The translations under genes were made by a program, and so were the position numbers. Source: Ichthyophis bannanicus (taxonomy: Eukaryota > Chordata > Amphibia > Gymnophiona > Ichthyophiidae). Taken from it: a DNA stretch of 64,000 nt. Below, one piece after another: positions 54,500-64,000 of the stretch. Numbering within the stretch: position 1 is the stretch's first letter; every line of letters begins with the position of its first letter. The notes under the pieces are model-generated. The model did no database searches. It saw only the letters and a program-made list of their open reading frames with translations, and was not told where the DNA came from. The stretch is from assembly GCA_033557465.1 (NCBI GenBank), contig CM066031.1, positions 1,069,232,444-1,069,296,443 on the forward strand. Direction: 5' to 3'.

Positions 54500-56728
54500 C
54501 ACTAGAGTCAATACAGCTGAAGCCTGCTCTGTAGCACCCCCTGTGGTTCCAGGATTGAGACCCACGTAGCTTTGTTACTACACCCCAGTTCTGACCTGTA
54601 ATGCTCCTGCCCCCCCCCCCCCCCAGCTATTTTGGCACTTCCAGTATTTGTCAATCCACCTAGTTGGATTCTGATGGGTCTCAGTCCCGCCCTTTGCATG
54701 CACATATCTAATTTATTTTCTACTGTCATACAGATCCCAGGTTCCTAACTGAAATTTAAAATGCTCAGATATATAGCTCTCAAGAGACTTCTCCTAGCAC
54801 GTCTTTGCTTTGCCGTCTTCAGTTTCTTATACGCTGAGCCAAGGGAGAATACCTTTGTGCCGAATTTGTCTTCCATACTTGTCTACAAATGAGCAGAGGG
54901 AGCGGGGCCTTATTCAACAAAGCTTTTTCTTCCACAGACACAGAGTAAGAGAAAGCTCTCTGAGAGAGAAGAGGCCGCAAAAGTGAGAAAAACAGACCCT
55001 CGGCTGCATGCCCTACTGACACCAGAGCTGGCTTTGCTTGCCTACCTAAAAAGTCTTCTTGGAGAATAATCTCCATTGACCAGTTGGGATCCCTTTAGTA
55101 ATGGAAACTGTCTTCCCACGGTTTCTTTTCTCTGTCTGGGCATATGTAACACCTAAATCTGTGTGGGTAAGGTTATTTCGTCAGTCTAAGAAGCCCTTTT
55201 ACTAAAGGCTAATGCATGTTAATGAAGTTAACACTTGTTAAGTGCCATTGCGCCCATAGAAATAAAAGGGTTGTGGGCATTTAATGCGCATTAGCTCCTT
55301 AATTCCCTAGATACAGATCATTAGAGTGTCTAAATGTAGGCAAGCTGGGTTTGACTATTCAAATTGCTGAGCATCAAATCTTTTCCAGGTTAAGGGCTGA
55401 TATTTATGCACTGCTCAGTTTAAGTGCGTAGGAAATCACAAACATTCACCATGTCAAGGGACACCTGAACCGAACTTTGAAACAAGAGGGTGTCTGCTTG
55501 AATCTTCCCGCTTTGTTTCAGTTAGTTGGGGTGGGGTTTGGACTTGTACGCATTCTCTTGGAAATTTGCTGCATAGTAAATGAGATGTGTAAAGGTGGGG
55601 CAGTCATTTCGGTGGGGCCATATTTAAAGGGCAAGTATGCATATATTTTCTCTTTAAAAGGTGGTGTAAGGTGCACATCCTTACTGCCCGAGCTAGGAGG
55701 GGGTGTTACAAACGGAAAATAAAATAGTGAAAATAATAGAAAAATACTATTACAAGGTATAGAAGGGACAGTAACAGGGACAGTTCGCAGCTCTGATGCT
55801 GCTCTGTATTAGGTCTGCGCAGGACCCAAAAAACAAGCAAAAAGAGGTTTATTTGGTTTGTGAATTTCCCAAGTATTTCTGCTTTTCATGTTTTTTTTTC
55901 AATGCTTATTCATATATTTGTTTTAAGTGCGCACCCTGTATGAACGCTAGGATATTTTCACATGTGTAAATCAATTGTCCATGCATTAGCTGTTAGGTAT
56001 ATGTGTATACAAGCAATTTGCACACTCGGAACATCTGTAGGTGCCCAAAAGGACTGACTGTGTACTAGCAGATGCACGCCCCTGCTCTGTATTTGTTCTA
56101 GTCAGATTACATTTCTGGCCTGGTGGAGGGATGGGGACACTATATATTTTGCCGCTCTAGCTGCTGTTTTCTCCTGCTTTCCCCAGGATTTTCCTATGCT
56201 TCATTTTCAGTATTATGCAACATTATGATGTAACAGCAGATTTAGATATACTACAGGTCATTTTAGAAGGCTAAAGCACCATTTATACTCAGACATGTAA
56301 ATGGCAATCCACATATAATTAGTGATTTTAAAATAGCCGCTACTTACACGTGTTTAGCCACAGCTTGCGGATTTGAAGAGGGTGTGTTCTGGGTGTAATT
56401 TTGGTGGAACTGAAAAGTGTATGTGTATTTTTTATTTGGCAATGGAATTACACATATACTTAACAACATTTCCCCATCAGCATTTCTGCATGTTTTCAGG
56501 CCCATGCAAGCATTACCTAACTGCACCTGTGCATGTGGGGTTTGGAGAACCCATTGAGGAAGGATTGTGCTTACGTCTTCGACATTTAAATCACCTTAAA
56601 AATCCCCAGATATGAGTTTTGGAGCTTGGTCCTTAAGTGGCTCCTCTTGGATATGCAGTCTTGTAAAATCTGGCACTTGCCCGTGCAAAGCCCAGAGGGT
56701 ACAGGTATTTTTTTTAATGTGCTTTCTT
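54500..56728. other. Unassigned stretch
   Basis: No gene recognised. 55190-55300 (CCCTTTTACTAAAGGC...) resembles a MITE end. A C run lies at 54611-54624. Confidence 0.35.
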
Positions 56729-57246
56729 CATTTAGAGTATAGTGTGCAATTCTGGAGACTGCATCTTCAAAAGGATGTGAACAGGATGGAGTTGGTGCAG
56801 AGGGTGGCTACTAAAATGATTAGTGGTTCTTCATTATAAAGCATATGAGGACAGACTTAAGGATCTTAATATGTACACCTTAGAGGAAAGGCGGGTAGAG
56901 GTGATATGATTGAGATGTTTAAATACCTCCGTGGCATAAATGTCCAGGGAGAGAGCCTCTTTCAATTGAAAGCAAGTTCTGCTACGAGGGGACATGGGAT
57001 GAGGGTGAAGGGGGATAGATTCAGGAGTGATATGCGGAAATATTTCTTTACGGAAAGAGTGGTGGATCAGTGAAATAGTCTCCCAGTGGAGGTGGTAGAG
57101 ATGAGGACAGTATCTGAATTCAAAAAAGCATGGGACAAACACAGAGGATCTCTAAAGGTAAAAAGGGGACTGTTGTAGTTGTTGATATGGAAGGACAGAC
57201 TAGATAGGCCATGTGGTCTTTTTCTGTCATCATATTTCTATGTTTC
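56729..57246 (+). mobile_element. CR1 f2, 5'-truncated
   Basis: Covers the last part of the RT thumb (EYSVQFWRLHLQKDVNRMEL), the C-terminal domain (LEERR, MIEMFKYLRGINVQGE, RKYFFTERV..., VEMRTVSEFKKAWDKH) and the 3' end with TTTCTATGTTTCCT. It aligns with 22970-23484 at high identity and keeps the TT pair missing there. Confidence 0.92.
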
Positions 57247-57324
57247 CTAAAGGTTGTTCCTGCTATATATATTGCCAAATACTTGTGTTTTTCCTGCAGA
57301 TTTATGTGCATCTTACAAAAGACT

Positions 57325-57600
57325 TTGGGGCTGATATTCAGTGGCGGCGGTTAGAGCTCTTAAATCTGCGGGCTGTCACTGCTGGAACTGAGACCTGGAT
57401 ATTCAATACCGGGGTCATATCCGGCCACCAGTATTGCATATCTAGGTTGGCCAGATAGTGTTTCTGCTAACCGGGCAGCAGTGGTATTCAGCTGCTGCCT
57501 GTTTAGCTAAAACAGCTAAAGTTGGTATGTCTTTTTTCTGCCTAACTTTACCTGCTTTAAGATAACTGGCCAGCAGCTGACTATCACCACGGACCAGTTG
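57325..57600. repeat. Dispersed GATATTCA-type repeat
   Basis: GGGGCTGATATTCAGTGG, ACCGGGCAGCAGTGG and TAACTGGCCAGCAGCTGAC match the vocabulary of 9540-9780 and 15541-15790. Confidence 0.55.
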
Positions 57601-57979
57601 TCTTTGTCTCTACCCCCGGAACACCCTGCTGCTACACGATCAACATCAGGGCGTCTAGCAACGTTAGAAGGGGATATTCAGCGGCACAAGCCACCTATGT
57701 GCCCTCCAATGCAAACTTCCTGTCAGAGGGAGCAGGACGTGGCAGGCCTTGAGCGTGAGCAGCTATCCACCACTGCACCTGTGATGGCGTTAAAGCAGTA
57801 CTACTTCCTGCCATGTTGACTGTAAATGTGAGAGACTGCTGACTTCTAAAAAAAAAGCACTGGTGCACAGAACTTAAAAATGATGCGTGGCACAATTGTG
57901 TTCATTGCGCGGCTCTACTTCCACACAGCTTAGATGGAACATTGTGCCGATGACCATCCAGTGAGAACATTTGGTAGCA

Positions 57980-58160
57980 TATTCTCAATCCAGTCCTAGG
58001 GACACAAAGAGTCAGTCCAGTGTTCAGGATATCCTGAATGAATATTCATGAGCTAGATTTGCATGTATGTACAGTAGACCTAGCTCATGTATACTCACCG
58101 TGGATATCCTGAAAATTAGACTGGCTAAGTGTGCCCCAAAGACTGGGTTGAGAACCCCTG
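57980..58160. mobile_element. hAT-type MITE, about 180 bp
   Basis: Inverted ends TCTCAATCCAGTCCTAGGGA and the complement of GACTGGGTTGAGAACCCC. The interior is a palindrome around GATATCCTGAATGAATATTC and GTGGATATCCTGAAAA. It lies 160 bp upstream of the GRIN2B exon. Confidence 0.75.
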
Positions 58161-58311
58161 GAGTTGAGGAATAGACTTTGGGTCACCAGATTTACAGTTC
58201 TGTGTTCAAACCACTATGCTGCCAATTCTATATAAGGACTTGATATCCTTAGTGACATTTCTCAGTGCCATTTTGGAATTTGTTGCATTAATTCCTTGCT
58301 TCTCTTTTCGC

Positions 58312-58318
58312 CCCACAG
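58312..58318 (+). promoter_or_regulatory. Splice acceptor of the GRIN2B coding exon
   Basis: A pyrimidine-rich tract (58293-58314) ends in CCCACAG. The 18-nt leader 58319-58336 before the ATG is the end of the 5' UTR. Confidence 0.9.
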
Positions 58319-58336
58319 GGAGTATTAAAGCTGAAG

Positions 58337-58732
58337 ATGAGGCCCATGGGGTTATGCGACTTCTTAAAAATCTGCCTAATGGCACTCCTGGTGATGGGTG
58401 GCCATGCGCAGAAACATCCCACCATGGGCATTGCTGTAGTTTTGGTGGGTACATCAGATGAAGTGGCCATCAAAGATGCCCATGAGAAAGATGACTTCCA
58501 TGACCTCTCAGTGCTACCTCGAGTTGAATTGGTCACCATGAATGACACAGACCCCAAGAGCATCATCACCCGCATCTGTGATCTCATGTCTGATAAAAAG
58601 ATTCAAGGTGTTGTCTTCGGGGATGACACAGATCAAGAAGCTATTGCCCAAATTCTAGACTTCATCTCCGCTCAGACTCTTACCCCTATCCTGGGCATTC
58701 ACGGTGGCTCCTCAATGATTATGGCAGACAAG
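58337..58732 (+). CDS. GRIN2B: NMDA receptor subunit GluN2B, first coding exon
   Basis: GluN2B is an obligate partner of GluN1 in the glutamate-gated NMDA channel at synapses. This exon encodes its signal peptide and the start of the extracellular amino-terminal domain. The exon begins at 58319 after a polypyrimidine tract and CCCACAG acceptor, and ends at 58732 with AAG before GTAAGA, phase 0. The start chosen is 58337 (MRPMGL..., matching the M-K/R-P start of mammalian GluN2B); another ATG follows at 58346. Residues 1-25 form a signal peptide with the core [14 protein letters not shown]. Then come [35 protein letters not shown] and [18 protein letters not shown]. These block sequences are specific to 2B and unlike 2A. 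The fragment is 132 residues against 137 in mammals, the difference lying in the signal peptide. Residues matching human Gln110, Ile111 (ifenprodil contacts) and His127 (zinc site) are conserved. Later exons lie outside the window. Confidence 0.95.
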
Positions 58733-58738
58733 GTAAGA
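58733..58738 (+). promoter_or_regulatory. Splice donor of the GRIN2B coding exon
   Basis: GTAAGA immediately follows the last codon (AAG), a near-consensus donor in phase 0. Read-through into the intron would reach a stop at about 58762. Confidence 0.93.
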
Positions 58739-58779
58739 AGAGTTTCTTTCTTTTACTTGTAGTCTGGGGGAGAAGCTAT

Positions 58780-59033
58780 GAGGGTAATTTTATAAAGCAA
58801 GCCCAGGTTAATGTGTATTCCAACACGTGCAGTTCATATCTATTTTATAAAATAAAGTATATGCATACTTTCCTTTACAAAATAGGCGCTTAAGTGGTGA
58901 GATATCTGTGCTGAATGTAGGCACGTCCCCTTACAGCAGTCCTGGACTTGGTGGAAATGCCTGCGCCTAGTTTTGTAAAGAATTCACATAAGTTGGTACA
59001 TAAATTTTGGTGGCTCTTTATAAAATTCCCTCC
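58780..59033. mobile_element. TTTATAAAAT-type MITE, 254 bp
   Basis: GAGGGTAATTTTATAAAG (58780-58797) and the complement of GGAGGGAATTTTATAAAG (59016-59033) form inverted ends of about 17 bp. The interior has CTATTTTATAAAATAAAG, itself palindromic. It starts 48 bp after the GRIN2B splice donor. Confidence 0.8.
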
Positions 59034-59934
59034 CATATGTGTGACAGAAATGTTGAACGTCCATTGACTTCATCTTGTCATAGCGATTCTGAGTCACTGT
59101 TAACTCTGTTGTAATACACCAATGTCATTACTGTTGTGGAGGTAGTATACAAGCTGGTTCTGTCAGTCTGTCGTTTTCTAACATTCCCTCATTTCATTTC
59201 ACTGTTTTCTCCGTTATCACGTCCTCCTTACTCCCCCTTTTCCTGTGCATACTTTTTCTCCACCTTAATTCCTTCCATAACATCATATTTCTATCTTTAC
59301 AATCAATCATTCTTATCCCTCTGCTTGCTTCTTTTTCCATACTTATCTTGTTTCCTTTTGTTTCCACATGTTTCTCCACCTCCTCCTCCTCCTCCTTCAG
59401 CTCCACCTCACTTGGGCCTGACAAAATCAGAGATAAGTGGCTCAGGAAAATTTTCCTGAGCTCTGCTATGTTGTGGGATTGGGTTCTCATTCATTGTTTT
59501 TTTTGTACAGGATGCAGAAAGCATGCTCCTTCTCCTAACGTTCTTCCACATGCCATCAATGTCTTTTATTCACATTTTTGTATTTATGAATGTTTTGTTT
59601 CTGTTTTCATTGTGTATGGATCTCTGTCATATTGTTTTGTTCTACTATGTCTGTAGGTTTCTTTGTTAAAAGACAGGTTTTCTTATTATTGCGATGATAA
59701 GAGGAACTAGTGCCATTCAACCTTCCTTAACTTTGAGAAAAGCCTTGCCTCTTTCTCTCTTGCTTCTTCTCGGGCTCTAGCTCCTTCTTACCCCTTTATG
59801 TGATTATGGTTGAGATGTTTGCACAACATTTACAATGGTGGCACTCCAGTACCACGTCATGATCACAGATAACAGTTCGCATAGGCTTGTGGTGTTGAAA
59901 GTCTTTGACAGATGACGTAAGCATCTGTTAAAAT
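59034..59934. other. Intron sequence with a polypyrimidine block
   Basis: 59195-59410 is C/T-rich, with a CTC trinucleotide repeat at 59379-59397. The rest shows no recognisable element. Confidence 0.5.
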
Positions 59935-60025
59935 GTTATAATGTATAAAGTTATATTGTGCGAGGCCAAGCGTTATATTGTATAAAGTTATAATGTTCAA
60001 GGTTAAATGTTATAATGTAAAGCTA
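59935..60025. repeat. 37-bp tandem repeat, about 2.4 units
   Basis: GTTATAATGTATAAAG-type units start at 59935, 59972 and 60009. Confidence 0.8.
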
Positions 60026-60118
60026 CAAATAGTTTTTGTAACATGTTAAGTTTTATGTAAACCGCCCCTGATCTCTGGAAGGGGCGGTATAGAAAAACAC
60101 AACAAATAAATAAAATAA
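60026..60118 (+). mobile_element. L2-like LINE/SINE 3' tail
   Basis: Hairpin ACCGCCCCT (60061-60069) with AGGGGCGGT (60080-60088), then ACAACAAATAAATAAAATAA. Same design as 48560-48612. Confidence 0.6.
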
Positions 60119-61599
60119 AGTAAGCGCTATAATGAAAATCATTTTAGGTTCTCATATTTGCATTTTCAGAACATTTGTTTGATGAATCTGCAAATTTCTC
60201 TTGTTCACTTCTGTGTAACTCAACAAAAGTCCAGATCTCTGTTGGCCAAAAGGGTTACAGTATGCAGCTATATTATGTTGACTCCCAAGAGGTCAATAAT
60301 ATCAAAGCCTCTTGTGTTGAAAGACTGCCTTCCTAGGAGGGTGTCTTCGGTGTGGTGAAGGCAGGTTGAGAGATATAGCATGTTAATGAGAGCACTACAA
60401 GAGGCACCAGGAAATGGATGGGCATAACAACATGGTAATGACAACAGAAAAAGACCAGCATAACACATTTAGTCTGCCCAGTAGGTTCTTTAGCATTGTA
60501 ATTGTTGCTCTGTGCTGGTTACAGAAAACTTGAATTCAATCAGACAAAAAAGTTTATTTAAAAAAGTGTTTTCCCCAAAACTCTTTGATTCATTTATCTT
60601 CAGTTGCCAACTGGATCTTTGCTACAGATTGCAGAGATGACAAAGGGTCAGATGAAAGTTTGGAGGGAAAAAAAAGATGAAAAAAAACAACATTCAGTTC
60701 AGTTGACTTGTATAGTTTTAAAACAGTGCATCCTTTGCCCAAGGAAAGGAACTTCCAAAAACTTCACACGGGGAAGAATTACGCAAGCAGAAAGCTGGGG
60801 GAAAAACACTACACAACTTCTGAGCAATTCGTAAATTAGGCCCACCGTGTTTTCTGCAGATCCAAACTCTGTAACAATGCAAAATTATCACTGTGGTCAT
60901 GTGATTACATTTGAAAAATCACAATGCTTGATTTTACCTTCCCATTCACTTGCTCAGAGATCATCCCCAGTGAATCCCCTGTCTTCATTCGTGGACTTAA
61001 GGTTCAAATCACACAAATTTGCCACTTAGAAACATTGTCAGCAGAAAGATACTCAAGTGATTTCAGTGAATAAAAATAATCAGATTCTATGTTGAAAACA
61101 AGAAACAGGCTCAGCATATCCTGGGAAAAGGGAATAAATCACCTTTGCACACAGTTTTGGACTGGATCCTGCTCAGAATTTTAACACAAGTTTTCTACTT
61201 GCAGGTTAATTGAAGGCATGTAGTTTAATGTGTAAATTTAGATAATATTCTGAGGCTTCCAATAGATACATTGGGGGGAGAGCGTATTGATTATTTTCCT
61301 AATGTGAATAGTATTTTTGGCTTTCCTTATATACCCATGAAGTATACCCTGGTGTCCTCTGCTGTTGTTTTCAAAGCCATTTACACAGATCGAACAGTGC
61401 ATCACTCATGGGTATGGGTTACTTGAAAACCACCCACACTGTGTGCGCGTAAAAAGTGCACACACTGTTCCACGACACACACCCTTTAACTCCCACTCAG
61501 CCAAGGCATTCCTGAAGTTGGGAACTGCAACAATGGGCATAGATTTGTATTTTCAAAACTGCTCATGTTGCTTTGGTTGAAAACAAAGTACAGGCTGAA
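60119..61599. other. Intron sequence, nothing further recognised
   Basis: Apart from the scrap at 60410-60495, no repeat or gene could be supported here. Confidence 0.4.
60410..60495 (-). mobile_element. CR1-type 3' end scrap
   Basis: GGTAATGACAACAGAAAAAG, ACATTTAGTCTGCCCAGTAG is the complement of a CR1 3' end of the kind at 9890-9945. Confidence 0.6.
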
Positions 61600-61749
61600 A
61601 AGGAGGTGTAAGGCTCTGGGGCAACTTTTTCCTCAGGGATTTTTCAAAGCGAAAGTGAACGTGCACTTCCACTTCAGAAACTGCTGCAGAGTTCATAGGT
61701 AAAAGAATCCCTGTGGGATTGGCAGCTGTACAGATAGAATGAAAATTGC

Positions 61750-63887
61750 CTTCTCTCCCCTCGTCCTTTTGGTCAGCCTGCCCCCACTGCAATGGCCTTT
61801 TTTCTGAAATGGTCAAAAACCCGGCGTAGCCTTAGAAGTGGAAGAGGACTGAGACTTCTGCTGCTTTCTCTCCCTTTGCTATGATTTGTTCGTGTAGGAG
61901 GTTTGGTAATGTTGGTTCTTTGGTAGCCATCATTGTGGTTGTGATAGGAATTGTACTTCCGTGCTGGGTAGTAATGTTTTACGAGTTGTGCCGCTTTGGA
62001 GGACACTGGCAGGTGAGTCCCTCATTGGACAGGGTCTGCAGGGTCGTGCAGTCTTCTTTCAGACCATCCACTGTGTCCTTGACCTTGCTGCTAAAGATGC
62101 TGTCCCCCATGCAGGGGGCACTCACTATGCATTTATGTGTGTCCTCGCAGAGGTCAGATGCTCTTAACCACACCACCCGCCTAGCGGCGATCACTGTTCT
62201 TGCACTCCTGGAGGCAGTTTCAAAAGCATCAAAAGATGATCTGATTAGGTGCTTCCCAAAGTCCCCGAAGTCTTGGAGGATGGGACCATGGGTGTCACGA
62301 GCATCCGGGGTCAGGGAGGCTATGGTGTCCCTGGCTTTGGTGAGGAGGGTATCGTGGTACATCACCATCTGGAATTGATGGGCGGCCATTTTTGCTTTGA
62401 GCATGGCACCCTTTTAGACTTTTCCCCACCCCATCTAGGGTGCAGGGGTCTTTTCCCGGTGGTATGTTGGCTTGAGAGCATGAATTCTTGTTATGCTTCA
62501 GAGCAGATTTCACCACAATGGACTGATGGGGTAACTGTGGTTTCTCAAAGCCAGGTATGGATCGGATCTGGTACTTCAGGTCAAGTCGCTTGGTGGTGGC
62601 CGGAGTTGCCATGGGTACCTGCCAGAGGTGCTTCTTGCAGTCCAGGAGTACTGATGAACAGGGACTGCCACCATGGACTTGGGTGCCTCCAGATATTTGA
62701 GGATCCCCAGAACCTCGTTCATTGGATTGGGAGTGTCTTCTGGTGACAGCCCCAGGTGCACCGTGATTTTTTTGGAGAAATTTTGTGTATGTCAAGTCCT
62801 TCAGTGGGGAGGCCGGCATGGTGGGAGGCGTGGGTGCATCCAGAAGCAGTTTAGGAGAGGGTGGAGAAGGGGTGGATCCTCGCCCTTGGAGTCCCAGGCA
62901 GTGTCCAGGATCTTGCCCTCCTCCTCCGAATGGGTCCCCTCCAGGGGGGAGCGGAGGAGTGTGGGGGACCGGAAGTCTCTGTCGGGCTGTTGAGGTTGGG
63001 CTGGAGTGGGGGGGGGATTCGTAGGGCCCTGAGTTCCCATGAGCTGCTGTACCATGAATCTACTCCACAACTCCATCAACTCTGGGTGCTGTATGGTGGC
63101 TCTGGGCTTACAGTTGCTTCTGACCAGTTCTTAAGCTGAGGGTGGATGAGTCCCAGTAGTGGCCTGTAGGTTGTGCGAGGGAGCAGAGCTCGGGAGTGCA
63201 GGGCTGAAGAACTGTGGTGGTGCCTCCTGGCCAGAGGGGGCAGTAGAGGAACTGCTGGGCCTGTGATGCCGGCAATACTGTGTACTCCAAGAGCGGTGGT
63301 GCACTGAGGAGGGGTGACGATGGTGGGAGGACCTGCTGCGTGGATGGTGCCTGCTCCCACAGTGGTGATGCGAGTCCAGAGAACTGCGACTGCTGCCACG
63401 GGAGTAATTTTGAGCTGCGGCGGCATCTGTGTCCATGAGAAGGGCTCCTGTTGCTGAGGTGGTACCGGTCGCAGATGGAGGCCTGAAGTGATGTTGCAGG
63501 CACAGGGGCAGGAGCATGTTAGAGGAAGCGGGGCTCTGAGGTTTCCTGGATTGTTGTGGCAGTGCCGGGGATGTCGGCGGAGGCTCTGAGGCTGCAGGGG
63601 TCGGAGGCATGCATGTTAAGAGGTAAGGAGGGGGTGCCAGTATTGCTTACCTCAGGGATCACGGAGCATGAAGGAGAGATCACGGGGGGCTCTTTCTGTT
63701 CCCCAACTATACGATTGGACAGCTCGCTCCTCCAGTTGTCTACAGGTGCAACTATGGGCCAGTTCTCTTTACTTTTCCCATCTTGCTGTCTGAGCACGTG
63801 CAATTTCAGGCACTTGGAGCAGCAATCATTGTCTGCGCTGGAGCTGATTTTGCCTTTGCAGCTGCTGCACTTTCTTGTCTGGCCCAT
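61750..63887 (-). mobile_element. DIRS-type retrotransposon, Gag (ORF1) relic
   Basis: Tyrosine-recombinase (DIRS) elements encode a Gag-like first ORF. The reading starts at 63887 with MGQTRKCSSCKGK and a second C-x2-C pair after about 14 residues (a probable zinc site), then a RENWPI..PVDNWRSEL stretch. A long Ser/Arg/His-rich segment follows (63370-63230). Then come the most diagnostic blocks in 62660-62470: LWQVPMATPATTKRLDLKYQ, PGFEKPQLPHQSIVVKSALK and PPGKDPCTLDGVGK. The capsid-like C-terminal part, 62404-61979, has MAAHQFQMVMYHDTLL, FDAFETASRSARTVIAARRV and WLRASDLCED. The pieces lie in different frames, so several frameshifts exist. No RT, RNase H or recombinase is present downstream (below 61750), so the element is truncated after Gag. 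Confidence 0.8.
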
Positions 63888-64000
63888 CTTGCTTTTTGAG
63901 ATTTGCAGGTAGAGATTTCTTTTGTTGTTGTTATTATTTAGACGGAGATTGTTGGTATCCGTCTGTCCAGAATGGCAGATGAAAAAAACTGAGGCAGGAA
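63888..64000. other. DIRS 5' leader or flank
   Basis: Upstream of the Gag start. GACGGA at 63941-63946 and TCCGTC at 63959-63964 can pair, possibly part of the element's 5' terminal structure. Nothing else recognised. Confidence 0.3.

Noticed and set aside
58337..58732. GluN2A, 2C or 2D instead of GluN2B
   Set aside because: The [18 protein letters not shown] block is 2B-like. The corresponding part of 2A differs clearly.
58732..58762. Coding sequence continuing past 58732 to the stop near 58762
   Set aside because: A canonical GTAAGA donor follows a conserved exon end, so the extra codons are intronic.
62249..63139. Plus-strand ORFs of up to 165 codons
   Set aside because: They are shadows of the minus-strand DIRS Gag relic, which has recognisable family motifs.

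Overview
The window looks like intron and intergenic DNA of a large, repeat-packed vertebrate genome. It holds one recognisable host exon, and nearly everything else that can be identified is transposable-element debris. Sparse coding content, canonical GT/AG splice sites, several LINE clades, CORE-SINE-, hAT-, Tc1-, Harbinger-, DIRS- and Penelope-type relics, and dinucleotide microsatellites all point to a vertebrate. The mix (active-looking CR1 lineages plus DIRS and Penelope elements) best fits an amphibian, perhaps a caecilian. That is inference and not provable from this window.

Host gene: the exon at 58319-58732 on the + strand is the first coding exon of an NMDA-receptor GluN2B subunit (GRIN2B). 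It holds the signal peptide and the first part of the amino-terminal domain, and ends at a phase-0 donor. If so, positions 1-58318 are upstream intron or 5' region, and 58733-64000 is the start of the next intron.

Layout: 1-2960 holds L2-clade LINE relics (- strand). 4500-6906 is a CR1 copy, here called family f1. 6950-9945 is mixed repeat scraps. 10245-11827 is a complete but dead Tc1 transposon with TA target duplications. 12720-13400 is a PIF/Harbinger transposase relic. 14475-14578 is a perfect hairpin. 19684-20255 and 21985-23484 are CR1 pieces, the latter (family f2) with an almost intact reverse transcriptase. 23499-25569 is a Penelope-like element with ~500-bp inverted terminal repeats and a GIY-YIG relic. 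26826-29322 and 35589-37818 are two hAT-type elements with unrelated ends that carry the same cargo: a giant palindrome, a G/C-rich minisatellite and a unique segment. 33177-33424 is a MITE nested in a MITE. 42355-47241 is a second CR1 f1 copy (- strand) that keeps an SGNH-hydrolase-like ORF1 and has been hit by a CORE-SINE-like element and a composite insertion. 48060-61600 holds LINE tails, short hAT MITEs and the GRIN2B exon. 61750-63900 is a DIRS-type Gag relic in the intron downstream of the exon.

The strongest unexplained observation is the pair of hAT elements. Their shared cargo stays self-complementary within each copy even where the palindrome arms have diverged between copies.
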